From the NCBI GenBank assembly GCA_029953675.1, contig JAMWBK010000013.1:186001-250000 (forward strand): a stretch of 64,000 nucleotides of DNA, written 5' to 3'. The translations under genes and the position numbers were made by a program. This document shows, in pieces, positions 21,645 to 32,830 of this stretch (its first letter is position 1; every line of letters starts with the position of its first letter). The stretch is from Rhodosorus marinus. Lineage: Eukaryota; Rhodophyta; Stylonematophyceae; Stylonematales; Stylonemataceae. The notes beneath the pieces are model-generated. The model saw only the letters and a list, made by a program, of their open reading frames with translations. It was not told the DNA's origin and made no database searches.

Positions 21645-23924
21645 GCTCTTAACCTCTTCGAAACTTTTCCCCAAAACAGAAATCCCAATCTCAAGGTCCC
21701 CGTTCCCAAAGCAACATTGGCTACATCCCTCACAACGAAGCTGGCCAACAAAATTTAAGAGAAAAAAAAAGCGTGACGACGTCCTTTTGACAAAGGACCT
21801 ACAGCTTTCTTCAAAATTAATTGGTAGATTAAGATTCCCTTTCCTCTTTTCAACAAAATAATTTATACGTTCAAGTCTGTAAATTCCAAATTATTTCAAA
21901 ACATTAACATAATTATTATTTGGCGAGTTTTTTTCTAGATTTTTATATCAGTCATTTTAGGGTAGAGTGACTGAACTTGTTGGCTACGATTAGTCACCCT
22001 GAAGTTGTTCGAGGTTTCCTTTTGCGGCAAGCTGGTTTGGGAACTGGTTAGCTATTGGAAAGGAATGGCCGAAGATGCGTGTTAGCAACTGGTGATTATC
22101 AACCGGATTAACAGCGTTGTACAAGTTGACAGGTAGGATCAGATGTTCTGGTTCAGAGTACAGGTGGCTCTGTCGGGTATGAAGAGAAAAGCTTCATGTC
22201 CAGAAAAGGTTGTGCCCGGAGGACTGGCGAAGTTTGCATTTACCGGCCGATCGCTGAAGGACTGGGGTCACGAGTTGAGGTGAATTTTCCTCAATTGGCG
22301 GTAGCCTCTGTGTGCACTCCACTCTGTAGACTTTTTTCACAGTCTGAAGACTTGATAGACCACTAGTCCTTTTGTGTATAAGCCTCGTGAACGGTTAACA
22401 GCGTCCGGGTTGTAGTCCTTGGTGTCAATTCTTCCCCTATTGCGCCTTCCACAAGAGGGGAAGACATCACAAAAGGGACTGACTGGGACGCGATCTGAAG
22501 TGTCTTGCTGCCGGAAGCTGCCGCCCTGAAGTGTTTTGAGGATTTGAGGGTATTCTGCCAAAGCCTCCACTACAGGTGGTCTTGGATGGGCTAACACCCA
22601 TGTTGACCTCACACTGCCATGTCCGCTGCCTAATCTTTACCTGCCGGCCTCGCCGGGTCGCCGTCCCGCTGCCATAAGCTTTAGCCCCAATAATTTGGAA
22701 CGTCAATGCTGGAAGCACTGACAGACTCTAGAGTTGTCCCTGTTTTTAGTTTGCGGGGAAAGTGGTGCGAGAAGAGCACACCAACGGCCGATTCACTCCG
22801 TGCTGTTTGTTCGAGTTCGTCCCTTCCCGTGGCATCAACTCAGCGATTTACGGCTCGCAGAAAAAAAAACCTCCTGGACGTCAATTGGAACCCTGTCAAC
22901 AACCGTCACAAGGTCTAGGGTACATACCCAATCTCTCGCACGCCTTCGGTGTTTCCGTTGAGAAGCAGTGACGGAGGTCTTGTCCTATCTTGTCTAATGA
23001 TGGCCTGTTTGATGGAAGGGCTCAGCTGAGAGTGAGTGTCATGGCTACGCAACGGGAACACCAACGGCGTACGGAGATGGGATATGTCCGACTAAACCGA
23101 CCAGTGACATGGTATATGTATCGACGACCCAGTAGCGGTCGTGGACAGGGTTCCATTCACATCATGAAAGTTTCCAGGACAGCTCATAAGGTCGTTTCAG
23201 AGTTTTATTGGCCCTCCCGTGCTGGTATAACAAATTAGGATAATTCCAAGACAAGAAGTAGACAGGTGCGTGCATCAGAGACTATCTACTCTATAATCTC
23301 TGCGTCCTTGTTCTCAGCGGAAGGGTGCACAAACTCTCCTTGCTAACAGCATCTTTCAGCTGGGAAACCCTTTTGTAAGGTGTGATTCTCTACAATAATC
23401 CTTCTCTAGAGAGGCACACAGTCCCGCATTCCAACTCAACAACCAAACCACCACATCTCCCTAAAAATCCAGGCGCAAATTTCGGTCGGACAGGCGGCTC
23501 CGTATCAGGCGTCTGGCTTTCCGGAATTGCGGACGCTCCGGCCGAAAAATTCTGAACTCGACCTGGAATGGAGGTCAACATACGACAGCTGTTAGGATTA
23601 CCGATTCCGGGATTGCGCACTAGAGTTGAAGTGTACTAGTCGTCGTAGTACGAACAGTACTAATTGTGTACAACGCGCTCACCATTGTCCCCCTCGACTG
23701 GACTTCGGCAGCGCAGGCACGACCAAATCTGCACAGAGTTCGCTTGATGGTTGAATCGATGGAACTCCACAGACATTAAGAAATAAGCAGAAAGCTATTT
23801 TGAAAGCTACGGACTGCGACCGTACATTATTGCTACCCTGCAAGTCAACCGAAGACCTTCCAGCGGTATGCGTGGATGTGACGATAATCTCGGCACAGGC
23901 GAAGTAAATGAGCCGTAGTCGGGC
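21645..23924. other. Gene-free stretch
   Basis: Only short frames on both strands, with patches of AGTAC near 23630-23675. Nothing assignable. Confidence 0.4.
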
Positions 23925-24192
23925 GGAGACCGGCCACGCAGCGAAGCTCGCAGAGAATACGAAAATGGACCACTACTAGGAAGCGATGTCGATTGAGAAG
24001 CCGGAATTCAAGCTCATTCCGATTGCGATGGAGAGTTTTGGCCGGAATGGACAAATGGCTCGGGAATTTTTGCGAGACAGCTGCAAGCATTTACTACACC
24101 GGAGTGCCGAGCTGAGCGGCGTGTGCGCTCAGATCAACCGGACGCTTTGGCAAGGAAACCCGGAGCTTGCGATAGGATGGAAGCTCTACGTC
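23925..24192 (+). pseudogene. Decayed C-terminal fragment of a retroelement-like ORF, copy B
   Basis: The + frame reads A-K-L-A-E-N-T-K-M-D-H-Y, TAG, then E-A-M-S-I-E-K-P-E-F-K-L-I-P-I-A-M-E-S-F-G... and R-E-F-L-R, ending Q-G-N-P-E-L. It is the homologue of 2486-2800, with different lesions. The hairpin at 24193-24226 lies immediately at its 3' end. The family call (RT ORF tail) is inference. Confidence 0.5.
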
Positions 24193-24226
24193 CTTACGAG
24201 CTCAGATTTGTATCTGAGCTCGTAAG
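24193..24226. repeat. 15-bp perfect inverted repeat
   Basis: Arms 24193-24207 and 24212-24226 are exact reverse complements around TTGT. It abuts the 3' end of retroelement-like copy B. Confidence 0.9.
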
Positions 24227-25253
24227 CGTGATTGTGCACAAAGTGAAAAGTATCCACTTCGTGCAAGATGTAAGAAGGAAGCAAGCTTCTTGCACCTGAA
24301 ACGGACTATAGAAGATCCAGTTCACTCGAATCGCGAAACATCGGAAGCCCTCGTCCGATTTCCAGAGGTTCGGGACGAAACCCAATCGCAAAAGACGGAA
24401 AACGAAACCCCAGCCTGCACCCCCGTGTTATCCAAAACTAACTAAAAAGAATCAGAAAAAAAACAAAAGGTCTTTTTCACTGCCAGCTCGTCCAAGATAT
24501 GAATAGTAGAAAAGGATTTATGAAACCTCGGGAAGGACGAAGAAGGAAAGCAAAAGGGGCTTGGAGGGGGAGAAGAGATATAGACCTACTTAGATACCTA
24601 ACCACTCAATCAGTTCCGCATTTTACTCAAATAGGACAACAAGCATTGAACCAAACGAGATCCTGACCGCCGTCCCACACCGCTCTCAATCCCATCATAG
24701 TGTACTAACGTACTAGTAAAACTTTTAATGTACTAAGACTTTTCCCGAAATTGTTTTACGAAAAAGTTCGATTGGAGATTTTTTTGTTTTGAAGAAAAAA
24801 AGGTGTTTGATCATGGAGATATTTTCTAGATTTTTCTGGTGGTGAGGAGGGTTTGCGCTCACCGCGTTTTTGCGAAGGCGACTTTTTCAAAAAAACGCGG
24901 GGAGCGTGAGACCTAGATTTGGGGAATGGAAAGGGAGCGGCGCCCGAAGAGAGAGAAGAGGGAGGGGTTGGATGAGTATCGCAATTGTGGATTTTTGATG
25001 TATGACAGAGAAATCTTAAGGAAATTATCATGCATGATCAGACTTGTTATCCCGACCGAGGCTGGATTAGAATGTTTCCATCCAAAGCCTATGCCACACC
25101 TCTGTCCCTCGAGGCTGGCTTGAGGGAGTGCGGTGTTTGGTTTGATATGCGCACTTCTTTGTCTATAGAGTATCTGGTTGGAGTCCTGTTGTTGGTTTCT
25201 TCCGACGATGCTCCAAAACTACTAGACCTTAACGGTGGAGAAAAGGTTAGCTC
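24227..25253. other. Gene-free stretch with GA-rich patch
   Basis: 24920-24975 is GA-rich like gene leaders here, but no credible frame follows. A stretch near 24667-24780 is a diverged relative of 26198-26340 (shared C-A-A-T-C-C-C-A, G-T-A-C-T-A-A-C, G-T-T-T-T-A-C-G-A-A-A-A). Confidence 0.4.
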
Positions 25254-25748
25254 CACGGTCTTGTTTGGAAGCACTGCACCGGGTTCTGGAGCACCCAACA
25301 GGCAGGTTAACCATCGAAAAAGTACGTCCCGCGATAGTTTTTCGGAGGGATGGGCTCTTTCTACGTCGAGTTTGTTCTGGTGGAATGTAGCTACCTCGGC
25401 TGCACGATTCTCTGCACCGTATTGACGTCTTGCTTGGAAGATGTGGGGTTTTAAAACCCCCCAGCGTAGGCTTTCTCATCGAAAGTATGTTCCCAGGAAT
25501 AGTTTTTCGTAGGGATTTTTTTTTCTCCGTCCTGTTTGTTCTGGTGGAATGTAACAACCTCCGCAACTGGCATGCTATCTCCACCATAAGGACATCTTGA
25601 TTGGAAGTGTGGGGTTCTAGATCCCCCATTGCCGGTTTTCGCATCGAAGGTATGTTCGCGGGAATACTTCTTCGCAGGGATTGTTTTTTCTACGTCGAGT
25701 TTGTTCTGGTGCAATGCCGCCACCTCGGCAACTTGCATCCTCAAGAAT
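25254..25748 (+). repeat. 165-bp tandem repeat, three units
   Basis: The shared landmark G-T-T-C-T-G-G-T-G falls at 25374, 25539 and 25703, and C-T-T-G-x-T-T-G-G-A-A-G at about 25256, 25432 and 25590. The period of 165 bp is 55 codons, so minus-strand frames carry repeated 55-residue peptides with few stops. No upstream gene structure supports translation. Confidence 0.8.
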
Positions 25749-27695
25749 AGCGAAGCTAAGATTTGTATTGAGAATTCAGGTAGTTTTGCGTTGGGTTTCT
25801 CCTGCTGATCTCCAAATCTACTCCGGTGGGTGTGGAAAGCTCGATCCTAGATGGGGAGCTTCCCGGTGGAGGTTGTTTTCAGTGTCCGCATTCCTATTTC
25901 GGAAACTCCTTTTTTTTTGAGCTGTCATCGCTCCGGAGCACAAGTTCTTTTGCAAAGCTGGTTCCTCCCATTCCACAACAGACTCTACCCAACCCAGAAC
26001 GGACGAACGCCTATGGTCTCTTGTGCAAAATACGTCAATCGTCTTCAGGGGATGTGAAACTGGGATACAAAAGCACATCTGGAGCGAGCTCTATGAGCGC
26101 ATTGCAATAGCAGCGAAAAGCGTCTTTCACGTCCGCCCTTCGTCCTCCGTTGAAACTAGAAGCGTACGCCTTCTACGAAATCGCACATGCGATCGTGCTG
26201 ACCTTCCTAACCGCCCTCAATCCCAAGCATCATGTACTAACCATTAGTAAAATATTCTTCAGATAAGACTGTTTTTTTAAAACAAATGCACATCCTAGTT
26301 TTTCCTCGTGAGTTTTACGAAAATGCTACATTGGAGAAGTGACAGTCTTTCTTAGAATAGCACCTGAGTGTTGTCGAACCAAGCCTCGTAATCGACGAAA
26401 CAGACATCGCACTTCTGGATCTTCCTTCATAAGTGGATGTTCTGACATATCATGACAGCACGTCTACGGGTAGTGACCCCCCGCAGTGTCTGCTTTGTTG
26501 GTTTTGACAAAGCAGTCAGGAGGCGCTCTAAGAGGAGCACGAGAAGAGAGCCGACAACGTTCCTGCTGAGCTAACAAGTTGGACGAAGTTCACAAGAAAG
26601 CTACTGTATCGTCCTGCTCGTCAGAGCGAGAGAAAAGCTCGGTTTATCCGTTCTCGATCCTTGGGTTTTACTACGCTCCGGGAAACCGCAGGATGGGAAT
26701 ATGAATAGACTTCAGGCGTCCCTTTCGCAGACTTCCTCACTGCTCCTTGAGTCGAACGTCGCTCAGATGAGAGGTAGACGAAGACATGCATCCACAACAG
26801 GAAAGCAGGAGGGTGAAGAAACCATATGTTCTTCTAGAACATCTGCTGTGTCATGGCCAGTCACAGCCACGAATGATACATCAAAATGTCCCAATAATTG
26901 TGGCGAACTGCCATGTAAATTTTTTGTACTGAATTCATATCTCAATCTTAAACCAATTACTTCTCCGAAGTGGTTGATATTGATGGAATTCTAACCAATC
27001 AATTCTATTCCTGACACTTCCCGTGGTAAACCCCTATTTACCTCAAATATGCCTTAATATATTCATTATTACGCTATTAAGCAGTCCAGTGCAAAGTTGC
27101 ACTTTGCACTGGAGGGATAAAAATATTTATACTATTGTTTATCAAATTTTTTAACAATTATTTTAAATTCAGAATTTATTGCAGGGGGGGTATAACAAAA
27201 TTATATCGTCCGTATATAACGTATAAATGATGAACCTGATCTACCCCCGGACACACATCGAACACCATCAATGGGACACAAACGATACACTTCATTGGAT
27301 AATCTATGATATTTTTCACCAAAAAAATTGCGTTTCAAAGCAAACATTGGCCAATACGTATTTTAAAGACACGCGTATATAGTTAATTAGTTTGTCTCCT
27401 AGTAAAATAGCTTATGATTGGATTATTTTTGATTGAATCTGCGGTGGAATTGTTTATTCGTTTAATAATCACAAGATGTGTTTTGGGAAAGAAAAACTCA
27501 ACAAAAAAAAAGGAAGAATCGTTGGAAAGAGCTGAGTGCGGAGGGAGAGAGAGAGAGAGAGCGTGAGACATTTGGGAAAGGACAGGGAGCGAGGGAGGAG
27601 GGAAGAGAGAGGTCTGTATATGTGAAGGAATAATTTTTTGGTGACCAGAGGGGTGTGTGTGTGTGTGTGTGGAGTGTTTTCTGGTTTTGCGAAGG
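25749..27695. other. Gene-free stretch up to the BCAT gene
   Basis: Holds a short palindrome at 27085-27113, AT-rich DNA at 26900-27450, a GA/GT-rich BCAT leader at 27530-27672 and scattered short frames. No gene was recognised. Confidence 0.4.
27085..27113. repeat. 13-bp perfect inverted repeat
   Basis: TCCAGTGCAAAGT pairs with ACTTTGCACTGGA around a 3-nt loop (TGC), in otherwise AT-rich DNA. Confidence 0.9.
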
Positions 27696-28820
27696 ATGCT
27701 CGGGAGGTTGGTGGTGCGGGGGGGGGTTGGGCGGAGGGGGTTGAGTGAGGTTGCTGCTGTGGAAAGGGCAGCGCGGGAGATTGGAAGCGCTGGGCTGGAG
27801 TGGGACAAGCTTGGTTTTGGATATTTCGAGACCAACGGGACTGTTCAGGGGGAGTTTCGTGGCGGGAGGCTGAGGAGTCTTGAGTTTGTACACGGTTTCA
27901 GCTCGCAGATAAACGTTGCGGCAGCGGCGCTGCAGTATGGACAGAGCTGCTTCGAAGGTCTGAAAGCGTTTGCGAGCAAGGACGGTGGAGTGAGGCTATT
28001 TCGACCTGGTGAGAACTCTCGGAGGTTGAACAGCTCAGCGGACAGGCTGATGATGCCACAGATCGATGAGGAGATATTCGTTGAGGCCTGCAGAATGGCA
28101 GTACACAACAATATCGAGTTCGTTCCCCCGTACGGTACCAATGGAGCCCTGTACCTGAGGCCGGTCCTGTTCGGATCTTCCCCGAGGATTGGCGTTTCAC
28201 CAGCCACTGAGCACAAGTTTGTCGTCATTGCCAGCCCTGTGTCCAAGTACTACAGGGGCGATTCAAAACCAGTCAGAGCGCTTGTTATGGACCGCTACGA
28301 CCGAGCCGCTCCCCTAGGGCTCGGAAACGTCAAGACTGCGGCGAACTATGCCGCCGACTTGAAGCCCAGTTCGCACGCCAAGAAGATGGGTTACGATGCG
28401 AGCCTCTACTTGGACCCGAAGGAGCACAAGCATATCGAGGAGTTCGCGACGAGCAACTTCGCTGCGATCAAAGGTGATCGATACGTTACGCCGTCCTCGG
28501 GAAGCATCCTCGCGAGCATAACCAACCTGAGCATTCAGCAACTGGCGCAGAGGATGAACCTCAAAGTGGAACGCAGGAAGATTCCCATTGAAGAACTCGA
28601 AGAGTTTGATGAAGTCGCATCCCTCGGCACAGCCGCGCTAGTCTCACCGGTCTCTTCCGTTGTTCACGGAGAAAAGCAGTACAAATTCGGAGCCGACAAG
28701 ACCGATGAAGAGCATTCGCCAGTATTTAAGCAGCTGCACAGAGAACTAATAGCCATCCAAACCGGTCAATCTCCAGACGAATTCCGATGGATGACAGACG
28801 CCCTTCGCGCAGTAAGTTGA
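27696..28820 (+). CDS. Branched-chain amino acid aminotransferase
   Basis: PLP enzyme (fold type IV) transferring amino groups between Leu/Ile/Val and 2-oxoglutarate. It is a 374-aa intronless frame of usual length. Residues 1-30 (M-L-G-R-L-V-V-R-G-G-V-G-R-R) are Arg-rich without acids early on, a likely mitochondrial presequence. The core has Y-G-Q-S-C-F-E-G-L-K-A-F at 81-92, R-P at 103-104 and Y-L-R-P at 153-156. PLP lysine K213 lies in L-G-N-V-K-T-A-A-N-Y, and S-L-G-T-A-A-L-V-S-P is near the C-terminus. The upstream in-frame GTG lies in a (GT)n tract, so I chose the ATG at 27696. The last codons (G-C-A, G-T-A-A-G-T, T-G-A) coincide with a perfect 5' splice consensus, so an unseen final exon is possible. 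The leader is GA/GT-rich. Confidence 0.94.
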   Translation: MLGRLVVRGGVGRRGLSEVAAVERAAREIGSAGLEWDKLGFGYFETNGTVQGEFRGGRLRSLEFVHGFSSQINVAAAALQYGQSCFEGLKAFASKDGGVRLFRPGENSRRLNSSADRLMMPQIDEEIFVEACRMAVHNNIEFVPPYGTNGALYLRPVLFGSSPRIGVSPATEHKFVVIASPVSKYYRGDSKPVRALVMDRYDRAAPLGLGNVKTAANYAADLKPSSHAKKMGYDASLYLDPKEHKHIEEFATSNFAAIKGDRYVTPSSGSILASITNLSIQQLAQRMNLKVERRKIPIEELEEFDEVASLGTAALVSPVSSVVHGEKQYKFGADKTDEEHSPVFKQLHRELIAIQTGQSPDEFRWMTDALRAVS

Positions 28821-29536
28821 TGAACAACACGCCAGCACTGAAACAGAGCAGACCGGAAAACCCACTCGAATGTAATAGTAAAGAACGTCCTGAGCAGCTA
28901 TCCGACGCATTTCTCCAGCAGAGGCATCCGTTTCACGTATCCAATGGGTTATAATGCCTCCCGGGCATGGCCGTAGAGGAAAATATTGCTTTCTTGCTAT
29001 CTTCGTGGTTATCTGTTCTTGCATGGCCAGGATTTTTCACCCTTTCCTGCGAAGCTTGTTTCAGCTGTCCGAGAAAAGCACGAAGGGATCAGTGCCTTGT
29101 AGTCAATCTCACCAAGCGATACCAAGCACATAAAACTTTAGTGGCAGAGGCTCCAGTGATTTCCCTGTCTCTACACTCATGCCGACAAAAGCCGGTGAGC
29201 AGAGTCCGGTCATAGGCGATACCCAGATTCCGTGCGTGAAGAGCTGGACGGCAAATGCCGAAACGACGTGGGTACCCTGCTAGGCTGCAGTTCATAACAA
29301 ACCTCGTCGCGGCTTGCAAACACAAACTCTCCATCAGATCGGCGTTTGAGATCTCGATTAGCCTGCCAGTCCCTACCCTATAGCCAGAACTCGATCTCGA
29401 TTTACATCCGAGTAGCCAAATTGAATGGAGGCGTCCGTGGCCCCCGCTCAATAAGGGTGTGAAAGTGTTGAGGTGTGGGAGAAGGCTTGTGTTCTCTATT
29501 CTCGAAGAGAAAAGATTTTTTGGAAGAGAAAAAAAG
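28821..29536. other. Intergenic BCAT to PTPS-family gene
   Basis: About 700 bp with no credible coding sequence. A purine-rich run sits just before the next start. Confidence 0.4.
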
Positions 29537-30389
29537 ATGGGTTACTCTCTAGGCGTTAGAGATTCGATCATGATCGCTCACTCCTTCAAAGGAGCCGAGT
29601 TTGGTCCTGCTCAAGGGGTTAGTCACTCTTCTCAACATCTCCCCGTTGAGTACCCTAAAAGCTCCAACCCTCAAAGCGCGTACTGTCTTCTCATCTAGGT
29701 TCACGGGGCAACGTACACTGTAGATTGCGAGTTTTCGTCTTTAAATCTTGTCCCGGGTTCGAACTGGTGAGTGGCTGCAAGCACCCCTCCGCATCTCCCG
29801 GGCTTTGGATCCACTGATGAGTGAAAACATCTTTGACTAGGGTTGTGGACATAGGAAAGGCCTTGGAAGTTCTCTCGGTAAGATTGTCCTCCCACGAAGA
29901 AGGCACCTTGTCCAGAGAATCACTGATCGAGCTACATCTCCTGTTCTCATCCATCGAATAAAGGATGTCTTGAAAGTGTACAACTACAAGAACTTGGATG
30001 ATCTGGAAGAGTTCAAGGTAAGTTCAGGACAGGTGTCGGGTGGTGTGTGCTGGTCGTCACCTATTTGATTTAGAGGTCGATCCTTGACAAAGCCCCTCCT
30101 GGCTTGAAAACAACTTCTAGGGTCAAAACACAACGACAGAGTTCATGTGCAAGGTGATTCATGACAGGGTTTCTAGGAGAATGAAGGAGCACGTCACAGG
30201 TGATCTCAAGGTCAGTACTTGTGAAGCGCTTGTCGAGAAGATTTTCATTTTGTTTCCCAAGGTTTCTCCCGGAGGCATTGATTTCCTCCTCTTTTTTCTT
30301 CCTTTTTTTTGTGTTCTTCTGGTCAGATTACTTTGCACGAGAGCCACAAGGCATGGGCTTCTTATTCGGGCTCAATTCAGTCGAACTAG
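29537..30389 (+). CDS. 6-pyruvoyl-tetrahydropterin synthase / QueD-family protein
   Basis: Six exons: 29537-29617, 29699-29766, 29841-29877, 29964-30017, 30121-30210 and 30327-30389, in phase, 130 aa. The family acts on dihydroneopterin triphosphate, giving tetrahydropterin or carboxy-tetrahydropterin products. Seen here: the start M-G-Y-S-L-G-V-R-D; M-I-A-H15-S-F-K-G; F-G-P-A-Q-G-V-H29-G-A-T-Y (classic enzymes have H-G-H); N-Y-K-N-L-D-D-L; N-T-T-T-E-F-M; and the C-terminal E-S-H-K-A-W-A-S-Y. One zinc-ligand His of the H-G-H pair is Ala, and no catalytic Cys is seen at the usual place. This is the subfamily layout I associate with bacterial, notably actinobacterial, homologues. The exact substrate is open. 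Confidence 0.82.
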
Positions 30390-30671
30390 CTCTCGAGCAC
30401 AACTGGGTAGAGACTTCAACTACATGCGAATCATCTAATCCCGTTCCGAGTCTGCGGACGATCCAATCGTCTTCATCAAGCAAGGAAACGACTTGGCGGA
30501 TGCCTTGGAAACCCACGAATCCCCTTTGCTGAGCTCAGTTTTCTTCGGGAATGTCTTATTCATATCATAACAACAAAAAATATAGACAAAGTCGCCCCAT
30601 GCGCACTTTGGAGCCCTGTGTGCGAGCATCGAAGGTAGAATAGAATCCAGTGGAGGTCACCAAAAGTCGCT

Positions 30672-32110
30672 TCAGGTTCTCCAGGTGTTCGACTCTTCTT
30701 TGTCAGAATCCACTTCCCACCACGTTCTGCTGGTTACTCCTTTCCTTAAAAAGCCCATGAGGGGCGCTGGCGTAACAGCTTCAAGACCCATCGCTTTGGT
30801 CATGATGTCACGGACTTCGCCGAGAGCTGGTCTTTCGTCCATAGTCTCTACTCGTGAGAACTTGCCGTCCGAAGTATCAAGCAGCACCTGAAACACAGCG
30901 TTTGGATGATTCGTCAGGGCTTATTACGCACCTCATTCATGCTGAGCAGTTTGCAAGCATGCCCATGGGTAGACGAGCAAGAACTGGCAGCAGAGGCACC
31001 CACTGATATCAATCGCTACCGTGAACGTACCTGATACTTTCCTGGAAAAGCCCTGTAAAGAGCGCCAGAGTAGTTGACAACATAGGGAGGCTGCGGAACT
31101 GTTTTCGAGTAGCTTCGCTGCCTCAGGTAGTACACAGGCAAGATACTAATATTCCGACGAAGCAAAAGATCGACAATGAGACATCCGCTTGTGGATTAGT
31201 AAAGGGAAGACCTACGATGAAGATACCTGCTGAGGAATCGATACTGCAAGTTTTTCGGTGGGAATGCCGGAAGGCCCAAGTCGCCCCTCAGTGTGTCAAG
31301 CTTGAGGTTGAAGAAAATTACCGGTCGCTCGCCGGCCTTGATGCACATCTTCTCAACCTGCGGCAGTTCCTGACAGGACGCGCTCATCACGATAAACATG
31401 TCGTCCTCTTCCCTCACGGACACGTCCTTTTCGACCCCCGTTGTTAGGAGTCTGTCGATGAACGTGCCCTTGAATCCTGAAAACAAGCAGCGTGGAACGT
31501 GTCAGCGACTACGACGCTCGACATCAGAAGGTGGTTTAGACTACCTACCATCCTCAAGCGTGCTCAGCCTGATGTTCGGGTACGGTTCCTCCATTTCATT
31601 GCTGTTCTCTAAAGCCCTGTCCTTCTCCGGTGCATCGGGAAACGCAATCGCAACTCTCTTTCCTTGGTCTGCCCAGCGCTTTGCATAGTCGAGCACAAGC
31701 TTGTAGTTCGCATCAACAACCGTATAGGTACCGATAGCCGCGGAGTCCAGCATAGACTGAGGCAACGGCGGAAACTCAACTTCTAAAAGGCGAAATCCGT
31801 TCGCAAGCGCCTTCTCAGTCGCTTCCTGCGCTTGCGTCACAGCCTGATAGAAGGTGGACGGCGGTGGCTCATCCCCAGTCTCATCATTCCCAACCTTCTC
31901 CGCCACCTCGCTAGCGGTTTCATCCGCCTTCTCATCAGCAGCATCCTCGACCTTTGCCTCCGTCTCGCTGGAAGACTCCTGCATCTCCAGCCTACATCTC
32001 CTCAACCCGCCACCAGGAACCATAACTTGCTCTCGTTGACTCGCTCCAGTCCTCCCTCTCCTCACTCTCAAAGCTGATGAGCCAACACTCGAACAAAAAC
32101 CCAAATCCAT
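30672..32110 (-). CDS. DUF1995 plastid protein (LPA3-like)
   Basis: Exons (minus) are 32110-31549, 31476-31227, 31145-31031 and 30887-30672, giving 380 aa in phase. DUF1995 proteins occur in plants, algae and cyanobacteria; Arabidopsis LPA3, a photosystem II assembly factor, is one. The N-terminus (M-D-L-G-F then Ser/Arg-rich to about residue 45) is a transit peptide with an early Phe, as in red algal and glaucophyte imports. An acidic linker of about 50 residues follows. The domain has V-V-D-A-N-Y-K-L-V-L-D-Y, V-A-I-A-F-P-D, L-P-V-Y-Y-L-R-Q-R, V-V-N-Y-S-G-A-L-Y-R and K-Y-Q-V-L-L-D at conserved places. The upstream region is C/T-rich on +, the leader pattern seen here. The exact role is inferred. 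Confidence 0.85.
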
Positions 32111-32830
32111 GATTTGATCACGCTGTTGGGCTCTTCTTCTACTCTTCTCTATCTATAAAAACAAAAGCCGGCCTCTAAAAACTCTGCTCCACGACCTACA
32201 CATTTACGACCACTACACCAACCTCCTCCTCCCTCCCCCTCACCCTCTCCCACTCGGTCAGAAGTAAGCAAACTACTCATCGCACTTTATATCTACTCAC
32301 GTTGAAAAAGTAACAATGGCAGACAAGAAGAAGTCTCTCCCAGGCCAAGCAATAATTCTCCCCAAACGATAATTAACTCCAGCAGAAAAAAAAAAATCCG
32401 ATGAAAACCAACCCCGCGGAATATTGGCAACCAAATTCCTTTGGCCAGCAAAAATTTACCACAAAAAAACAACTACACCCTACTTAGCGCTGCAGTTTCT
32501 CTAAATTGAAACAAAAATAGTACAATATATTTGATATTAATTCGAATATAGGAGATAATATTTTAATTATTTGATATTATTTGGTAGCTTTTTGTTCTAA
32601 ATCTCTCTATATTTGACCCGCTTCAGATTAATTAAGAAAGCATCCGATCCTGGCCGTTGAACGGACATTCGACGAACGCCATGCGATGGTTGAGACACGT
32701 GTCGTTTTTAATGGCTTTTTAGTTTCGAAATACATTTTGCTTAATCGAATGGGGACACGTGTCAAACCGTTTTCCACTGGTTGGTATTGATCAGTCCTTA
32801 TTGAACTATTTTGACTATAATAGAGATTTT
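32111..32830. other. Intergenic upstream of DUF1995 gene
   Basis: Pyrimidine-rich leader to about 32270, then AT-rich DNA. Two G-A-C-A-C-G-T-G-T-C motifs, at 32693-32702 and 32753-32762, are exact 10-bp palindromes containing the ACGT core and could be regulatory. Confidence 0.4.

Noticed and set aside
22337-22718. Overlapping minus-strand frames as a gene
   Set aside because: Amino-acid composition is not protein-like, and no splice or leader evidence was found.
29755-29766. T-loop-like GGTTCGAAC, possible tRNA
   Set aside because: No matching acceptor or anticodon stems. It is coding sequence of the PTPS-family exon 2.
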